25,000 nt of DNA from Owenia fusiformis. Its lineage: Eukaryota; Annelida; Polychaeta; Sabellida; Oweniidae. Below, piece after piece: positions 11,809 to 20,631 of this stretch. Both the position numbers and the translations under genes were made by a program. The stretch lies in NCBI GenBank assembly GCA_903813345.2, contig CAIIXF020000231.1, forward strand, positions 1 through 25,000, read 5' to 3'. The stretch's first letter is position 1. The number at the start of each line of letters is the position of its first letter. The notes below the pieces were generated by a model. That model saw nothing but the letters and a program-made list of their open reading frames with translations, ran no database searches and was not told the origin of the DNA.

Positions 11809-12660
11809 TGTTAGACATCATTATTTCATTTCACGTTAGGTCATGATTTTGGGATATATAGGGTCTATTGAGAGGTCCTTTCCCTTTTGCATTTGTGCTC
11901 AGATATGTTATTGCAGACTGAAAGCCAATCGTTACAAACTGAATGAAAGCATTAAATATGTACGCACAACCGCCAACGAGAAAGGACAACAATTGGTACA
12001 GAAGCCAGCATGAGAAAGAAAACATCTTAGTGTACACCAGTCATAAGAAAAAATCAAAACCCCAACTATCCCAAACCAAAATCCAACGTGAAATGAAACA
12101 ATGATTTATGCCCCATCCTCCACCACCCGCATTCCATTATCACAATCTAAGACAATAACATCTCGGGACATTTCATTCATACAGAATAATTGTTCAACAG
12201 TGTTAAACGTATCTAGTGTGTGTGCTAATCATATAAGTACATTATAACTGTAAAATGTAATAAAGCTATTACATATTCATCACTTCTTGACATATCTAAT
12301 GCCTTCGACGTAGTTGATAGCGAGCTATATATTTAGGTTATGGGTAAAGGAAGTCAGGAAAAAGTATGGCGCCTCTTGCATGAGTTATATTTGGGAGTCA
12401 AAAGCAAAGTGATCTTTGGAAAGGTTTCAACAGGGTGGGTGAAGTACGGCCCTGTCTATGGCATGGGGTTGCTTTCTTGACCAGACTAAGTTTTCCATTG
12501 TCATGAGCGAACGTGTTGAAATGTTCATTAAATTTGTAACCATATATACACTGTATTTGTTTTCCGATGTATCAAAAGAGATTTCAATAAAAATATAGTG
12601 AAAGTACCCACACCCTGACATAATACTACAGTTCATAATGTTCGATTCCAATTGCATTTC
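11809..12660. other. No recognisable gene
   Basis: Two short minus-strand frames (11831-12037 and 12427-12657) show no recognisable domain. The second lies just past the candidate poly(A) signal of the fucosyltransferase gene and is probably chance. No repeats were found. Confidence 0.5.
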
Positions 12661-12666
12661 TTTATT
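12661..12666 (-). terminator. Candidate poly(A) signal AATAAA for the fucosyltransferase gene
   Basis: TTTATT on the plus strand reads AATAAA on the minus strand. It is the first canonical hexamer I find downstream of the stop codon, about 560 nt away, and is followed within about 45 nt by a GT-rich stretch (reading TCAGGGTGTGGGT). This would give a 3' untranslated region of roughly 0.6 kb. It is inferred from position and sequence only. Confidence 0.4.
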
Positions 12667-13223
12667 AAGTAATGTAGATTCACCCGGGAAATTATTTTAG
12701 ACATACATTTTTGTCGTGAAATACAGCAAAAAGTTTCCCAATGAAACAAAATAATGTAGTTGTTATTTTTGTGCCAAAATTATAGCAGCTCTGCAATATT
12801 TACATTGTAATTTTACTGCTGATAGAAAGTAAATTAATCATTTTGTGAATATAAATATAGATATTGCCTCTATTATAATTACATCGTAAGTGATACATTT
12901 GATAACGGATGAAACTATACATGGGATATTTAAAATCTTAATTCCATTTAAGATTTTTTGTATTACATTTTAAACACGTTTAGCATTTTGCATTCGTTTC
13001 CAATAATATATTACACTTTGAAATACTCCATAGGGGTATTTTGATGAACCTGTACAGTAATCACATTTCACCACGACGAATCTAAAATTTAAACTGATTG
13101 GATATTATTCATAATTGAATTTTATCACCCATTAATTGCACAATGCACATAATATTTTAGAAACTATTTTTTTAACCACTTTAACATTAATTTGGCACAC
13201 GATCCTTATGAATGGATTAGTTT

Positions 13224-14984
13224 TCAACTTCTCCGAATGTAATTTGGCTTCCATTTAGCATCTCTACACTGGAGCCCTGGATTGAGATAAGTGCTCATAT
13301 TCTTAAAGATACCCGGTTCCCCTTGAAATGAATTCAGTTTCTTGCAAATTGCTCTCCATGGCTGCATACTTAAATGCAACAGATTGAAGCAGTAATCATG
13401 CGTGTCCTTCCATCTGAAGTATTTGTTGTATGCTGTTGTAGTTCTATTGAGGTAAAGCAAATACTGAGCAAGTGAATCAGGCGTTTTAAAGTCATCAACA
13501 TGAATGAATGAATTGGGAGGTGCAACAGATTCGTAAAACTTCTTAGTGGCCCCCATCACGACAGGAAGAATGTTGTTATGGTAACCATTTAACCAAAGCT
13601 TTTCGGTCACGTATTCTTCACAATTTGAATTCTCAAATGCTAGATAAAACTTGTAGCGTTTTAAAAGCTCACAACTTTCTATATAATGACCATTGCATGG
13701 CATTCCGTGTCTACCATACATGTCCACATCAATGTACTTTCCCAATTCTTTAATGTACTCCATACGGAAATTCTGTGAATGATAACCACTTATCATTGCT
13801 GAAACCATTTTTGTTTTTCCGATTGTATAATCCACATGAGTCTCTGTTGGAGTTCCCTTTGGAAATGAATACCCATAAGGTACATGAATGTCCGATGTCG
13901 ACCTGTACGTCATTACCCAGTTGAAATAATTATCCAATGACGATGCATTCCATTCTTTGGTTATAGAAATAAAAAGTGGATGATCGGTATGGAGGAGAAT
14001 CCGTATCTGTGATGGGTTACTAGTCTCATTAGGAGGATATTGCTTTGGCGGGGCGTATTTCTCATCAGGGTTAAGACTCATCACGGGTATTACTACAGCA
14101 TCTGCATTTTCCACATCAAGATGATTAACAACTAGGCAATTATCTACTTGCCAAAATTCACCCATGCTTGAATCTGTCAAAGTACCATCGACAACCTTAC
14201 GCTGATATGGCATCCATTGTACAATTTTGTATTTCCATATTTTCCTGGCAGTTTCATGATTTAGACCAGTTTGTACTAGTTCTGGCTCGCATGATCTTTG
14301 TAGGCCATTTACTTGAACATTGTCATCTCTGTTTTCTGTGTAAGCTTGGGATTCATTTTCATGTTTGACCTTTTGGTGTTTTTCAATGGATTCAGACCTG
14401 GCGCCTCCATTCATCACCTCTTTTTGTTCTACATTCTTAAATTGTAGCTGCTCGTGGGATACACCCCCGTCTCTCTTACCAGGAGTGGCATTTGTCGTGT
14501 GCTCACGAACAGTCTTCTTTTCTCTGTGTCCACGATATTCATAGTTAATTTTCTCATCAGGCATATCTTCCTTCCCTTGTCCATGATCTTTGATTTGCTC
14601 ATGACTCATCCCCTCATCTGTTTGTTGACGCTCATGGGCTGTATCTCCTTCTTCTAAATTGTCATCAGCCATTTTCTCAAGAGCCATATTCAAATTTTGT
14701 TGTCCAGGATTCTCATCTCTCTGATGATATTTTTCATTTGTAATTTGCTCCGTAGTCTTATCTCGTTCCCTATTGTTGTAATTGACCGTTTTCCCAAGAG
14801 TCATGTCCTTATTTCCATGTTCATACTTGTCGTTTTTAACTCCCTCGGGTGTAGTATTCTCATCTGGACTATCTTTTGTCGGCTTGGAAAAGAAGATGGT
14901 CACTTGGATTGTCCAAACAACAATGTAAACCAGAATGAGTAATAAAATCCACTTTGGCTTCATCAAGTATCTTACTAATGGCAT
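13224..14984 (-). CDS. Alpha-1,3-fucosyltransferase family protein (GT10), type II Golgi membrane protein
   Basis: This is a 586-residue single-exon protein. Family enzymes transfer fucose from GDP-fucose to N-acetylglucosamine or glucose in glycan chains in the Golgi lumen. Visible parts are a short cytosolic tail (1-11), one membrane anchor (about 12-32), a long charged stem (33-247), a divergent N-terminal GT10 domain (about 248-345) and the catalytic domain (about 350-560). The diagnostic motifs are FNWVMTYRSTSDIHVPYGY (354-372), YKFYLAFENSNCEEYVTEKL (444-463) with PVV at 474-476, and FIHVDDF (493-499). Seven N-glycosylation sequons (N43, 165, 210, 319, 346, 513, 562) fit a lumenal protein. 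The start has A at -3 and an in-frame stop 13 codons upstream (15021-15023). Vertebrate relatives are about 340-405 residues, so the stem explains the excess. The usual ESP of the presumed catalytic region reads DHP (334-336). Exact linkage specificity cannot be read from sequence. Confidence 0.96.
   Translation of the reverse strand: MPLVRYLMKPKWILLLILVYIVVWTIQVTIFFSKPTKDSPDENTTPEGVKNDKYEHGNKDMTLGKTVNYNNRERDKTTEQITNEKYHQRDENPGQQNLNMALEKMADDNLEEGDTAHERQQTDEGMSHEQIKDHGQGKEDMPDEKINYEYRGHREKKTVREHTTNATPGKRDGGVSHEQLQFKNVEQKEVMNGGARSESIEKHQKVKHENESQAYTENRDDNVQVNGLQRSCEPELVQTGLNHETARKIWKYKIVQWMPYQRKVVDGTLTDSSMGEFWQVDNCLVVNHLDVENADAVVIPVMSLNPDEKYAPPKQYPPNETSNPSQIRILLHTDHPLFISITKEWNASSLDNYFNWVMTYRSTSDIHVPYGYSFPKGTPTETHVDYTIGKTKMVSAMISGYHSQNFRMEYIKELGKYIDVDMYGRHGMPCNGHYIESCELLKRYKFYLAFENSNCEEYVTEKLWLNGYHNNILPVVMGATKKFYESVAPPNSFIHVDDFKTPDSLAQYLLYLNRTTTAYNKYFRWKDTHDYCFNLLHLSMQPWRAICKKLNSFQGEPGIFKNMSTYLNPGLQCRDAKWKPNYIRRS
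14430..14820 (-). repeat. Degenerate ~40-codon repeat in the fucosyltransferase stem
   Basis: Three related blocks recur in the coding strand, anchored by similar 19-mers whose complements lie at 14789-14807, 14672-14690 and 14549-14567 (117 and 123 bp apart). In the protein they begin KDMTLGK (59-65), LNMALEK (98-104) and EDMPDEK (139-145). The second and third blocks also carry GMSHEQI (125-131) and GVSHEQL (174-180). The similarity shows in DNA as well as protein, so the stem grew by in-frame tandem duplication and then diverged. All spacings are multiples of three. Confidence 0.7.
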
Positions 14985-16344
14985 TGTTGATGTATGAATG
15001 CTTCCGGTAATGCGAAAAACTCACATTTTATTAATATTTTAGAAATTATAGACTTGTGTTTCAGTTTAAATTAAATATACTTAATCTAAGAATGTACAAT
15101 GTTTAAGAGTGCACTGTCGCCTTTCTTGTACTGAGCACAATGTGCATGTTGTTTAGAAACAGATAGTTAGGGAAGCTAATCTGTTTTATTTGATTGTCAC
15201 ATAAAGGATTGACAGATGAACATTAACAGTGAATTAAGAGGAAGTATGTCAATGGACTGAGTTATGGGAAATAAGTTGATGTGAAAGTAGACGATGCAAA
15301 ATTTGAATGATTCTTACTGTTCTAAAGTAGATGATATCAATATCAATTACATTCGAAATATTTTAATTCGAGGCAAATCATTTCAGTGTGATATTTGTGT
15401 ATACATGTGCATGGTTTGACATAGCATTGGTATAACAATGATGCGTCTCCAGCAACATCATATTTACAAGTACGTATTACAAGTAATAAATACATGCACA
15501 CTTTTGAATTCAATGAAAAGTATAAAAATACATTGATTGCATTGTCATGCTTATCTTAGGCATTTCCAAAGTGGCATTTCAGTGTGTAAAGTCGTTCTGT
15601 ACACCCACTCATTATTGTTTTCTTTTTCCATTCAATATTGATGATGTTAAACACTTTTCCTCGAGTGTAATTATCTTTTTTCCAACATGGCTTCCTTCCA
15701 GACAACAAAGATTATTAAAAACTGTGGTTATTTCTGATCCAGGGACCATAATGTGGATATTTCAAAAATAGAAACCCGACCCTTTTTCATTTTGCAGTAT
15801 TTTAATTTCAAACCATTATAATTTCTAATGATGAAAGTTATTTATTTCTGTTTTTGTATGTAATATATTCAACCTGTTATTTTGAAAATATGTAATAAAG
15901 TGTATGGGTACGGTAAGTCTTCATTATTTTCAATTCCTTCTTAAGAACATTATTAAGTCGCTTTGAACTTTAGTCCAATGTAAATGAATAACATACTCCT
16001 TAGATCGATGACCTAAGATTATTCCAAGATAGTCCCACTTCTCGTGTTTGATGAACACTTCCATATTGCGACTTAATTTCTTTTTGTTACACGCCAACAC
16101 AGGAAATATATTTCCAACGTATCCTACGATCAAAGCATAAGGAGATATCTAATTTAAAGGTTTGGTTTGAGTGTGTTGGTTTAAGTCGTTCATAATAAAT
16201 TGGCTTGTAATAATTCTGCAGTATTATCTCCCACACTATACATGATTAATTTATTCTTACTACCTGTTAAATGTTTATTGTTATAGTTGGAACCAATACT
16301 TTTGAGTATGTCTGTTGCAAGGAAATTCACTAAAATAATGCATC
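14985..16344. promoter_or_regulatory. Upstream flank of the fucosyltransferase gene, no clear promoter motif
   Basis: This 1.36-kb region should hold the 5' untranslated region and promoter, but I see no convincing TATA box or initiator. A minus-strand TTCGCATTACCGGAAG ending 16 nt before the ATG could be a weak 3' splice site, so a 5' untranslated exon further upstream is possible. Short frames at 15547-15771 (plus) and 15930-16133 (minus) have no recognised domain. Confidence 0.3.
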
Positions 16345-16349
16345 TTTAT
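16345..16349. repeat. Target-site duplication TTTAT, left copy
   Basis: TTTAT directly precedes the CACCC terminus of the 849-bp palindromic element and matches 17199-17203. Confidence 0.8.
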
Positions 16350-17198
16350 CACCCTATGCAGACAGAGCCTGTGGGAAATATTGGGTGCGGCGCAAATGAG
16401 CGGAGGGTGCGGAGCTAACGGTCATTTTTGAATTTAAAATTGGGATATTTCTGAAACTAAGCCGTTTTGGGACTTCAAATATACCAAGATATGTGTATTT
16501 GACACCAAATATCAATAAAATTGTGAAAATAGTAGTGCAATTCATTTTATAGCGACGCAGTATGCCTTAAACATTTCCCAGACCTATATATTTTGAGACT
16601 ATCCTTTTAATACTGCGTCCCCAGCATTAATAAAAAATGGTGTTCAAGATACACTACCCATGCAAATTATTTTTGCATCTTGGAAGCCAGGCAGTATCTG
16701 TGTGATTTTATAAAAATTCGGAAATGTTCTTCAGATATGAGCCCCTCTAAATATTGGGTGCGGAGCTACGTTTATGGAGCTGCTCCGCACCCAATATTTA
16801 GAGGGGGCTCATATCTGAAAAAATGTCCGAATTTTTATAAAATCACACAGATACTGCCTGGCTTCCAAGATGCAAAAATAATTTGTATAGATAGTGCACC
16901 TTGAACACCATTTTTTATGAATGCTGGGGACTCAATATTAAAAGGATAATTTCAAAATATATAGGTCTGGGAAAGGTTTAAGGCACACTGCGTCGCTATA
17001 GAATGAATTGCGCTACTATTTTCACAATTGTATTGATATTTGGTGTCAAATACACATATCTTGGTATATTTGAAGTCCCAAAACGGCTTAGTTTCAGAAA
17101 TATCCCAAATTTAAATTCAAAAATAACCGTTAGCTCCGCACCCTCCGCTCATTTGCTCCGCACCCAATATTTCCCACAGGCTCTGTCTGCATAGGGTG
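16350..17198. mobile_element. 849-bp near-perfect palindromic (fold-back) DNA transposon
   Basis: Arms 16350-16766 and 16782-17198 are both 417 bp and complementary with about 20 substitutions and two compensating 1-bp indels (about 95%), around a 15-bp loop. Termini are CACCCTATGCAGACAG and its complement, flanked by the 5-bp duplication TTTAT. Each arm carries AAATATTGGGTGCGG twice (16376-16390 and 16749-16763; complements at 16785-16799 and 17158-17172) and one more GGGTGCGGAGC (16405-16415 on the left). These may be transposase-binding repeats. Frames at 16354-16545 (minus) and 17003-17194 (plus) are mirror copies of one another, and the frame at 16680-16904 crosses the loop; I do not call them genes. 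No transposase is encoded, so the element is non-autonomous. A transcript through it would form a long hairpin RNA. Confidence 0.93.
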
Positions 17199-17203
17199 TT
17201 TAT
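17199..17203. repeat. Target-site duplication TTTAT, right copy
   Basis: TTTAT directly follows the terminal GGGTG of the palindromic element and duplicates 16345-16349. Confidence 0.8.
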
Positions 17204-17386
17204 GAAATACCGTTTCATCTTTGCCTGGACACTGTATGGTTTCATGAAAAGTGTAATGCCATCGTTCATTTATGAATATCTTTTGGACAAATATTCTTGT
17301 TTTAATATTAGAACATAATCAAAATTCCAACAAATCTATGAAAAGGTAAAAACAGTCGGAAGAGCAATACAGGAAACAATCCCAAA

Positions 17387-18010
17387 CATCCAAAAATGAT
17401 CCTTGTTCAATTGAAGAAACATTTCCTCGCTCTCCGCTTCCTTCACCATTCAGAAAGCATGTACCCAACCTAAGACCAAAAACTATTTGGCATTCAAAAA
17501 TAATCTTTGTTCAATTGAAGAAACATTGCCTCGCTCTCCGCTTCCTTCACCATTTAGAAAGCATGTACCCAACCTAAGACCAAAAACTATTTGACATTCA
17601 AAAATAATCTTTGTTCAATTGAAGAAACATTTCCTCGCTCTCCGCTTCCTTCACCATTTAGAAAGCATGTACCCAACCTAAGACCAAAAACTATTTGACA
17701 TTCAAAAATAATCTTTGTTTAATTGAAGAAACATTGCCTCGCTCTCCGCTTCCTTCACCATTTAGAAAGCATGTACCCAACCTAAGACCAAAAACTATTT
17801 GACATTCAAAAATAATCTTTGTTCAATTGAAGAAACATTGTCTCGCTTTCCGCTTCCTTCACCATTCAGAAACCATTAAACCAATCCAAAAGCAAAGATT
17901 ATTTGACTTTCAAAAATGATCTTTATACAATAAAAGAAACATTGTCTAGGTCTCAACTTCCCCTACCATTCATGAACCATGCATTAACCAAGTCCGATAC
18001 CAAAGACTAT
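17387..18010. repeat. 104-bp tandem repeat, six units
   Basis: The phrase GTTCAATTGAAGAAACATT recurs with a strict 104-bp period: anchors at 17405, 17509, 17613, 17717, 17821 and, decayed, 17925. Units 1-5 are nearly identical; unit 6 is clearly diverged, as is the second half of unit 5. Every unit is open for about 34 codons in one frame (FKNNLCSIEETLPRSPLPSP in a typical unit), but 104 is not a multiple of three, so the frame cannot run through the array. The array starts 190 bp from the palindromic transposon. Confidence 0.96.
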
Positions 18011-18160
18011 TTTTGGCAGTTTATTTTCACTGAAATTCTATCAATACAAGTTGACGATCAATTACAAAAAGAAAAGGAATTCTTTGACGCCCAAAATAGT
18101 GTGGATACTATTACTCATACCAAGACTACAACTTGCACATCTCTCACATGGTGTTCTTAA
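17879..18160 (+). pseudogene. Protein-like open frame joined to the last 104-bp unit
   Basis: The frame is open from 17879 and ends at TAA 18158-18160. Its first part is in register with the open frame of each 104-bp unit; it then continues as unique sequence including KDYFWQFIFTEILSIQVDDQ. The first ATG lies in the middle of the sixth unit, so it is not a complete gene as it stands. It may be a remnant exon from which the repeat was derived, or chance. No domain is recognised. Confidence 0.2.
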
Positions 18161-18570
18161 AAGAGTTATGGTTTGAGTGAAATGAGTAGGTCAACTTTAC
18201 AAATATATTAAAACAAAAGGTTCTAAAAGGAAAAACTAATTCCTTTTTCATAAAAGAGCAAGACTAAAACATCTATGACCAATTCATACGTCTATTCCTT
18301 CTTACACATGTTACCCCTTGAAAATTCATTCGCCACCTAAATATTGCATGTCTCGAGTGTGAACTTATTTGTAAGCTGGTAAAACAACCTAGGGACTATT
18401 AAATGCCCATTATTTTAAACCAGTAATCAATTACCTGTGATGAGTGAATGCCCTGAATACCTTCACCGAACCGTGTGGGTGATGGCTTTTACATTAAAAG
18501 AGACTGGATTTCTAAAAAGAAAGTGTAACATAGTTTTAGTGAAATATAATGGAGATTGAATCATGTTGCT

Positions 18571-18711
18571 ATGTTAAAACAAAATGATGACTTATTGATT
18601 GAATGTCTCTGGAAATACGAAATACTTGGAAGAGTAAATGAAATGGAACTCTTAAAAGGTGATAATTATGATCCGGGATTTAGTAAACAGGACATAAAAA
18701 AACTGAATTGA
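18571..18711 (+). pseudogene. Short protein-like frame, unrecognised
   Basis: An ATG frame of 46 codons begins MLKQNDDLLIECLWKYEILG, ends with TGA at 18709-18711 and is rich in charged residues, unlike most chance frames here. Downstream frames contain another short hydrophilic stretch (about 18770-18845) in broken reading. It could be part of a decayed gene or retroelement lying between here and the frame at 17879-18160. I recognise no family. Confidence 0.18.
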
Positions 18712-19840
18712 ACGTTGTTCTAAATGGATGCATTTCCGCAATAGATTCCACCACACCTTAAATGATTTGAAACAATTAAATCGTTGCATTTGTATTCGGT
18801 GACAGCGGAAATAAGAGAAACATTGGTAAAACATAATCTGAGTTGATCTCTTTAGCAAAAACATAAGTACAGTGATTCATACAGTGATATACCAGTCATT
18901 ATAAAGCCAGGATGTTCATATCATGCATCTATTCAGAAATAACTACCTTATTCTTACGGCTATTAATTTTTAACATATTTCCTGTTTATTCAGGAGGCAA
19001 CGCTTGTTTTATTCATGATATAATGTATTGTTGTGTTTTGTTAATCGAGCTTTTGCATCTAGTTCAATATTCAATGAAGATGTGGAAACTTGATCCAATC
19101 TTCATATGTAATCTATACCTACCAGAGTAGAATCCAACAGACTAGCATAAAATCAATTGTAAGCACACAGATTGTCACAAATATGTTTTCTCAAATCTAG
19201 CATAAAGATTAATTGAACGAGTATAGCAGAGACCAGGATTGTACAAACAGGATGCACATAATATATGATGTGGGGTAATAAAAACTGCATTGTAAATGAT
19301 GCTAACTGTTTATTCGATTGTTGTCAGTTTTCTAAATATTTCATGAATATCCCACCAGCTCATTTCAAGAATTGTTTATGTTCGATGATCTTCTCGTTAA
19401 TTCTGTCATTTTATGAAGTTCAATATTTCTGTTTGGTTTCATTGTTAATATTGATTTGTTGTCCAATTAATGTTTGATTTAATTAAATATTATTGAAGAC
19501 CATGGTAAATGTTGAACGTACAAATTTATGAGAAGCAGTTGAAAAATACGTCAATTTAAGAATATTATCATGTCTTTCAAGTTCAGTCAAGCACAAGAAC
19601 ATATATCATAAAACTATTACGTTAACGTAATAAACAATAAGTCAACCGTGACAATCAAAATGAGACGTACTTTGGCCTTTATCATTTCTCGTAAATATAA
19701 ATTCTTATTAAAATATGGGGGTAAAAAGCTAGAAATACTAGAAATGATATATACGTTAAAGAATCAGTTCCATTAACGCACCATGGTTCAATGATGATTT
19801 TTGTATTATAACATAGCCATAAACATTACCGAACCTCGCA
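18712..19840. other. AT-rich stretch with no recognisable gene
   Basis: Only short hydrophobic frames (for example 18912-19130 and 19265-19477) occur, with no domain, RNA gene or repeat that I can support. Confidence 0.5.
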
Positions 19841-19850
19841 TTAAATAACA

Positions 19851-20054
19851 ATGCATTCACATGCAAAATACCAGCTGCCATATGTTACAGGCGCCATCCA
19901 CCGAACGCCGTCCAAAAGGTTGGACACTATAACCACCTGTGGTGGTGACATAAAAACGTACAAATTTAATTCTAATAATTTGCAAAAGTCGATACCTCGT
20001 GGTTTCAATGAGATGCCCTCATACTTGTACATGATCAACTTTTACAAAACCTAG
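19851..20054 (+). pseudogene. Possible leucine-rich-repeat fragment
   Basis: A 67-codon frame contains IKTYKFNSNNLQKSIPRGFN followed by EMPSYLYMINF. This spacing of hydrophobic residues, the NNL and the IPRGF resemble one animal leucine-rich repeat (hydrophobic-x-x-hydrophobic-x-hydrophobic-x-x-N-x-L, then IP and F). Another frame just after it contains LDFVFTMHYAIPEDM, weakly LRR-like. Stops close the frame on both sides and the second piece needs a frame change, so it would be a fragment or pseudogene. A complete gene is not present and chance resemblance is possible. Confidence 0.25.
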
Positions 20055-20615
20055 ACTTTGTATTTACAATGCATTATGCAATCCCTGAGGATATGACTGA
20101 ATAGGTTATATCTTCAATTTCGACATGAAACGGAATTCATGTGTGACAATAGACGCAATCGCCAATTAATTATGAGCTAGGATCAATAAGCTGGCCTCCC
20201 TTGAGCAAAATAACCACAAGATTTCCATAAGAATAAGCTACGCTAGGAATTATATCGAGGAATCTCTGGATGTCCATTTGCCAATTGCCAAAAAGATAGC
20301 TACATCTGAGATCGAATGGATGATTTTATGATGTTAACGTCAGTTCAAACAAACAAGGCTTGATTGAATGACAAGTACAATCAGTACATATACTACTCAA
20401 TCAACCCAAAACATTCCATAGTCGATTATTCCCATCATCAATCAATTAGACGCAAATGATCGATGTGCTATTGTCAGCTTATCCATATGACAGAAATCGT
20501 TGAAACATTAGACAAATTTACGGTACATGTCTTATGAAATGATTGAGTATAAACTATAAGGATATTCACCCAGCCTACTCTTTCCCATGATGTGGAACAT
20601 AGAAGAATATATGGC
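20055..20615. other. No recognisable gene
   Basis: No open frame of note, RNA gene or repeat was seen between the LRR-like fragment and the G-run. Confidence 0.5.
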
Positions 20616-20631
20616 GGGGGGGGGGGGGGGG
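20616..20631 (+). repeat. Homopolymer of 16 G
   Basis: Sixteen consecutive G on the plus strand are flanked by ATGGC on the left and CGTG on the right. This is the second long G-run of the window, on the same strand as the one at 11788. It can form a G-quadruplex, and its length may be inaccurate in the assembly. Confidence 0.95.

Noticed and set aside
12638-12647. GTTCGATTCC resembling a tRNA B box
   Set aside because: The flanking bases do not form a T stem, and no acceptor stem or A box is present at tRNA spacing.
14168-14942. Plus-strand frames opposite the fucosyltransferase stem
   Set aside because: They are shadows of the charged, repeat-rich minus-strand coding sequence.
14961-14963. 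Second Met (residue 8) of the fucosyltransferase as alternative start
   Set aside because: The first ATG has A at -3 and the second has T there; both keep the membrane anchor, so the first is preferred.
16354-17194. Open frames on both arms and across the loop of the palindrome
   Set aside because: They are mirror images forced by the inverted repeat; their shared 63-codon length reflects the arm identity, not independent coding selection.
17387-18010. CRISPR-like array
   Set aside because: Units are contiguous 104-bp repeats without variable spacers, in animal-type DNA.
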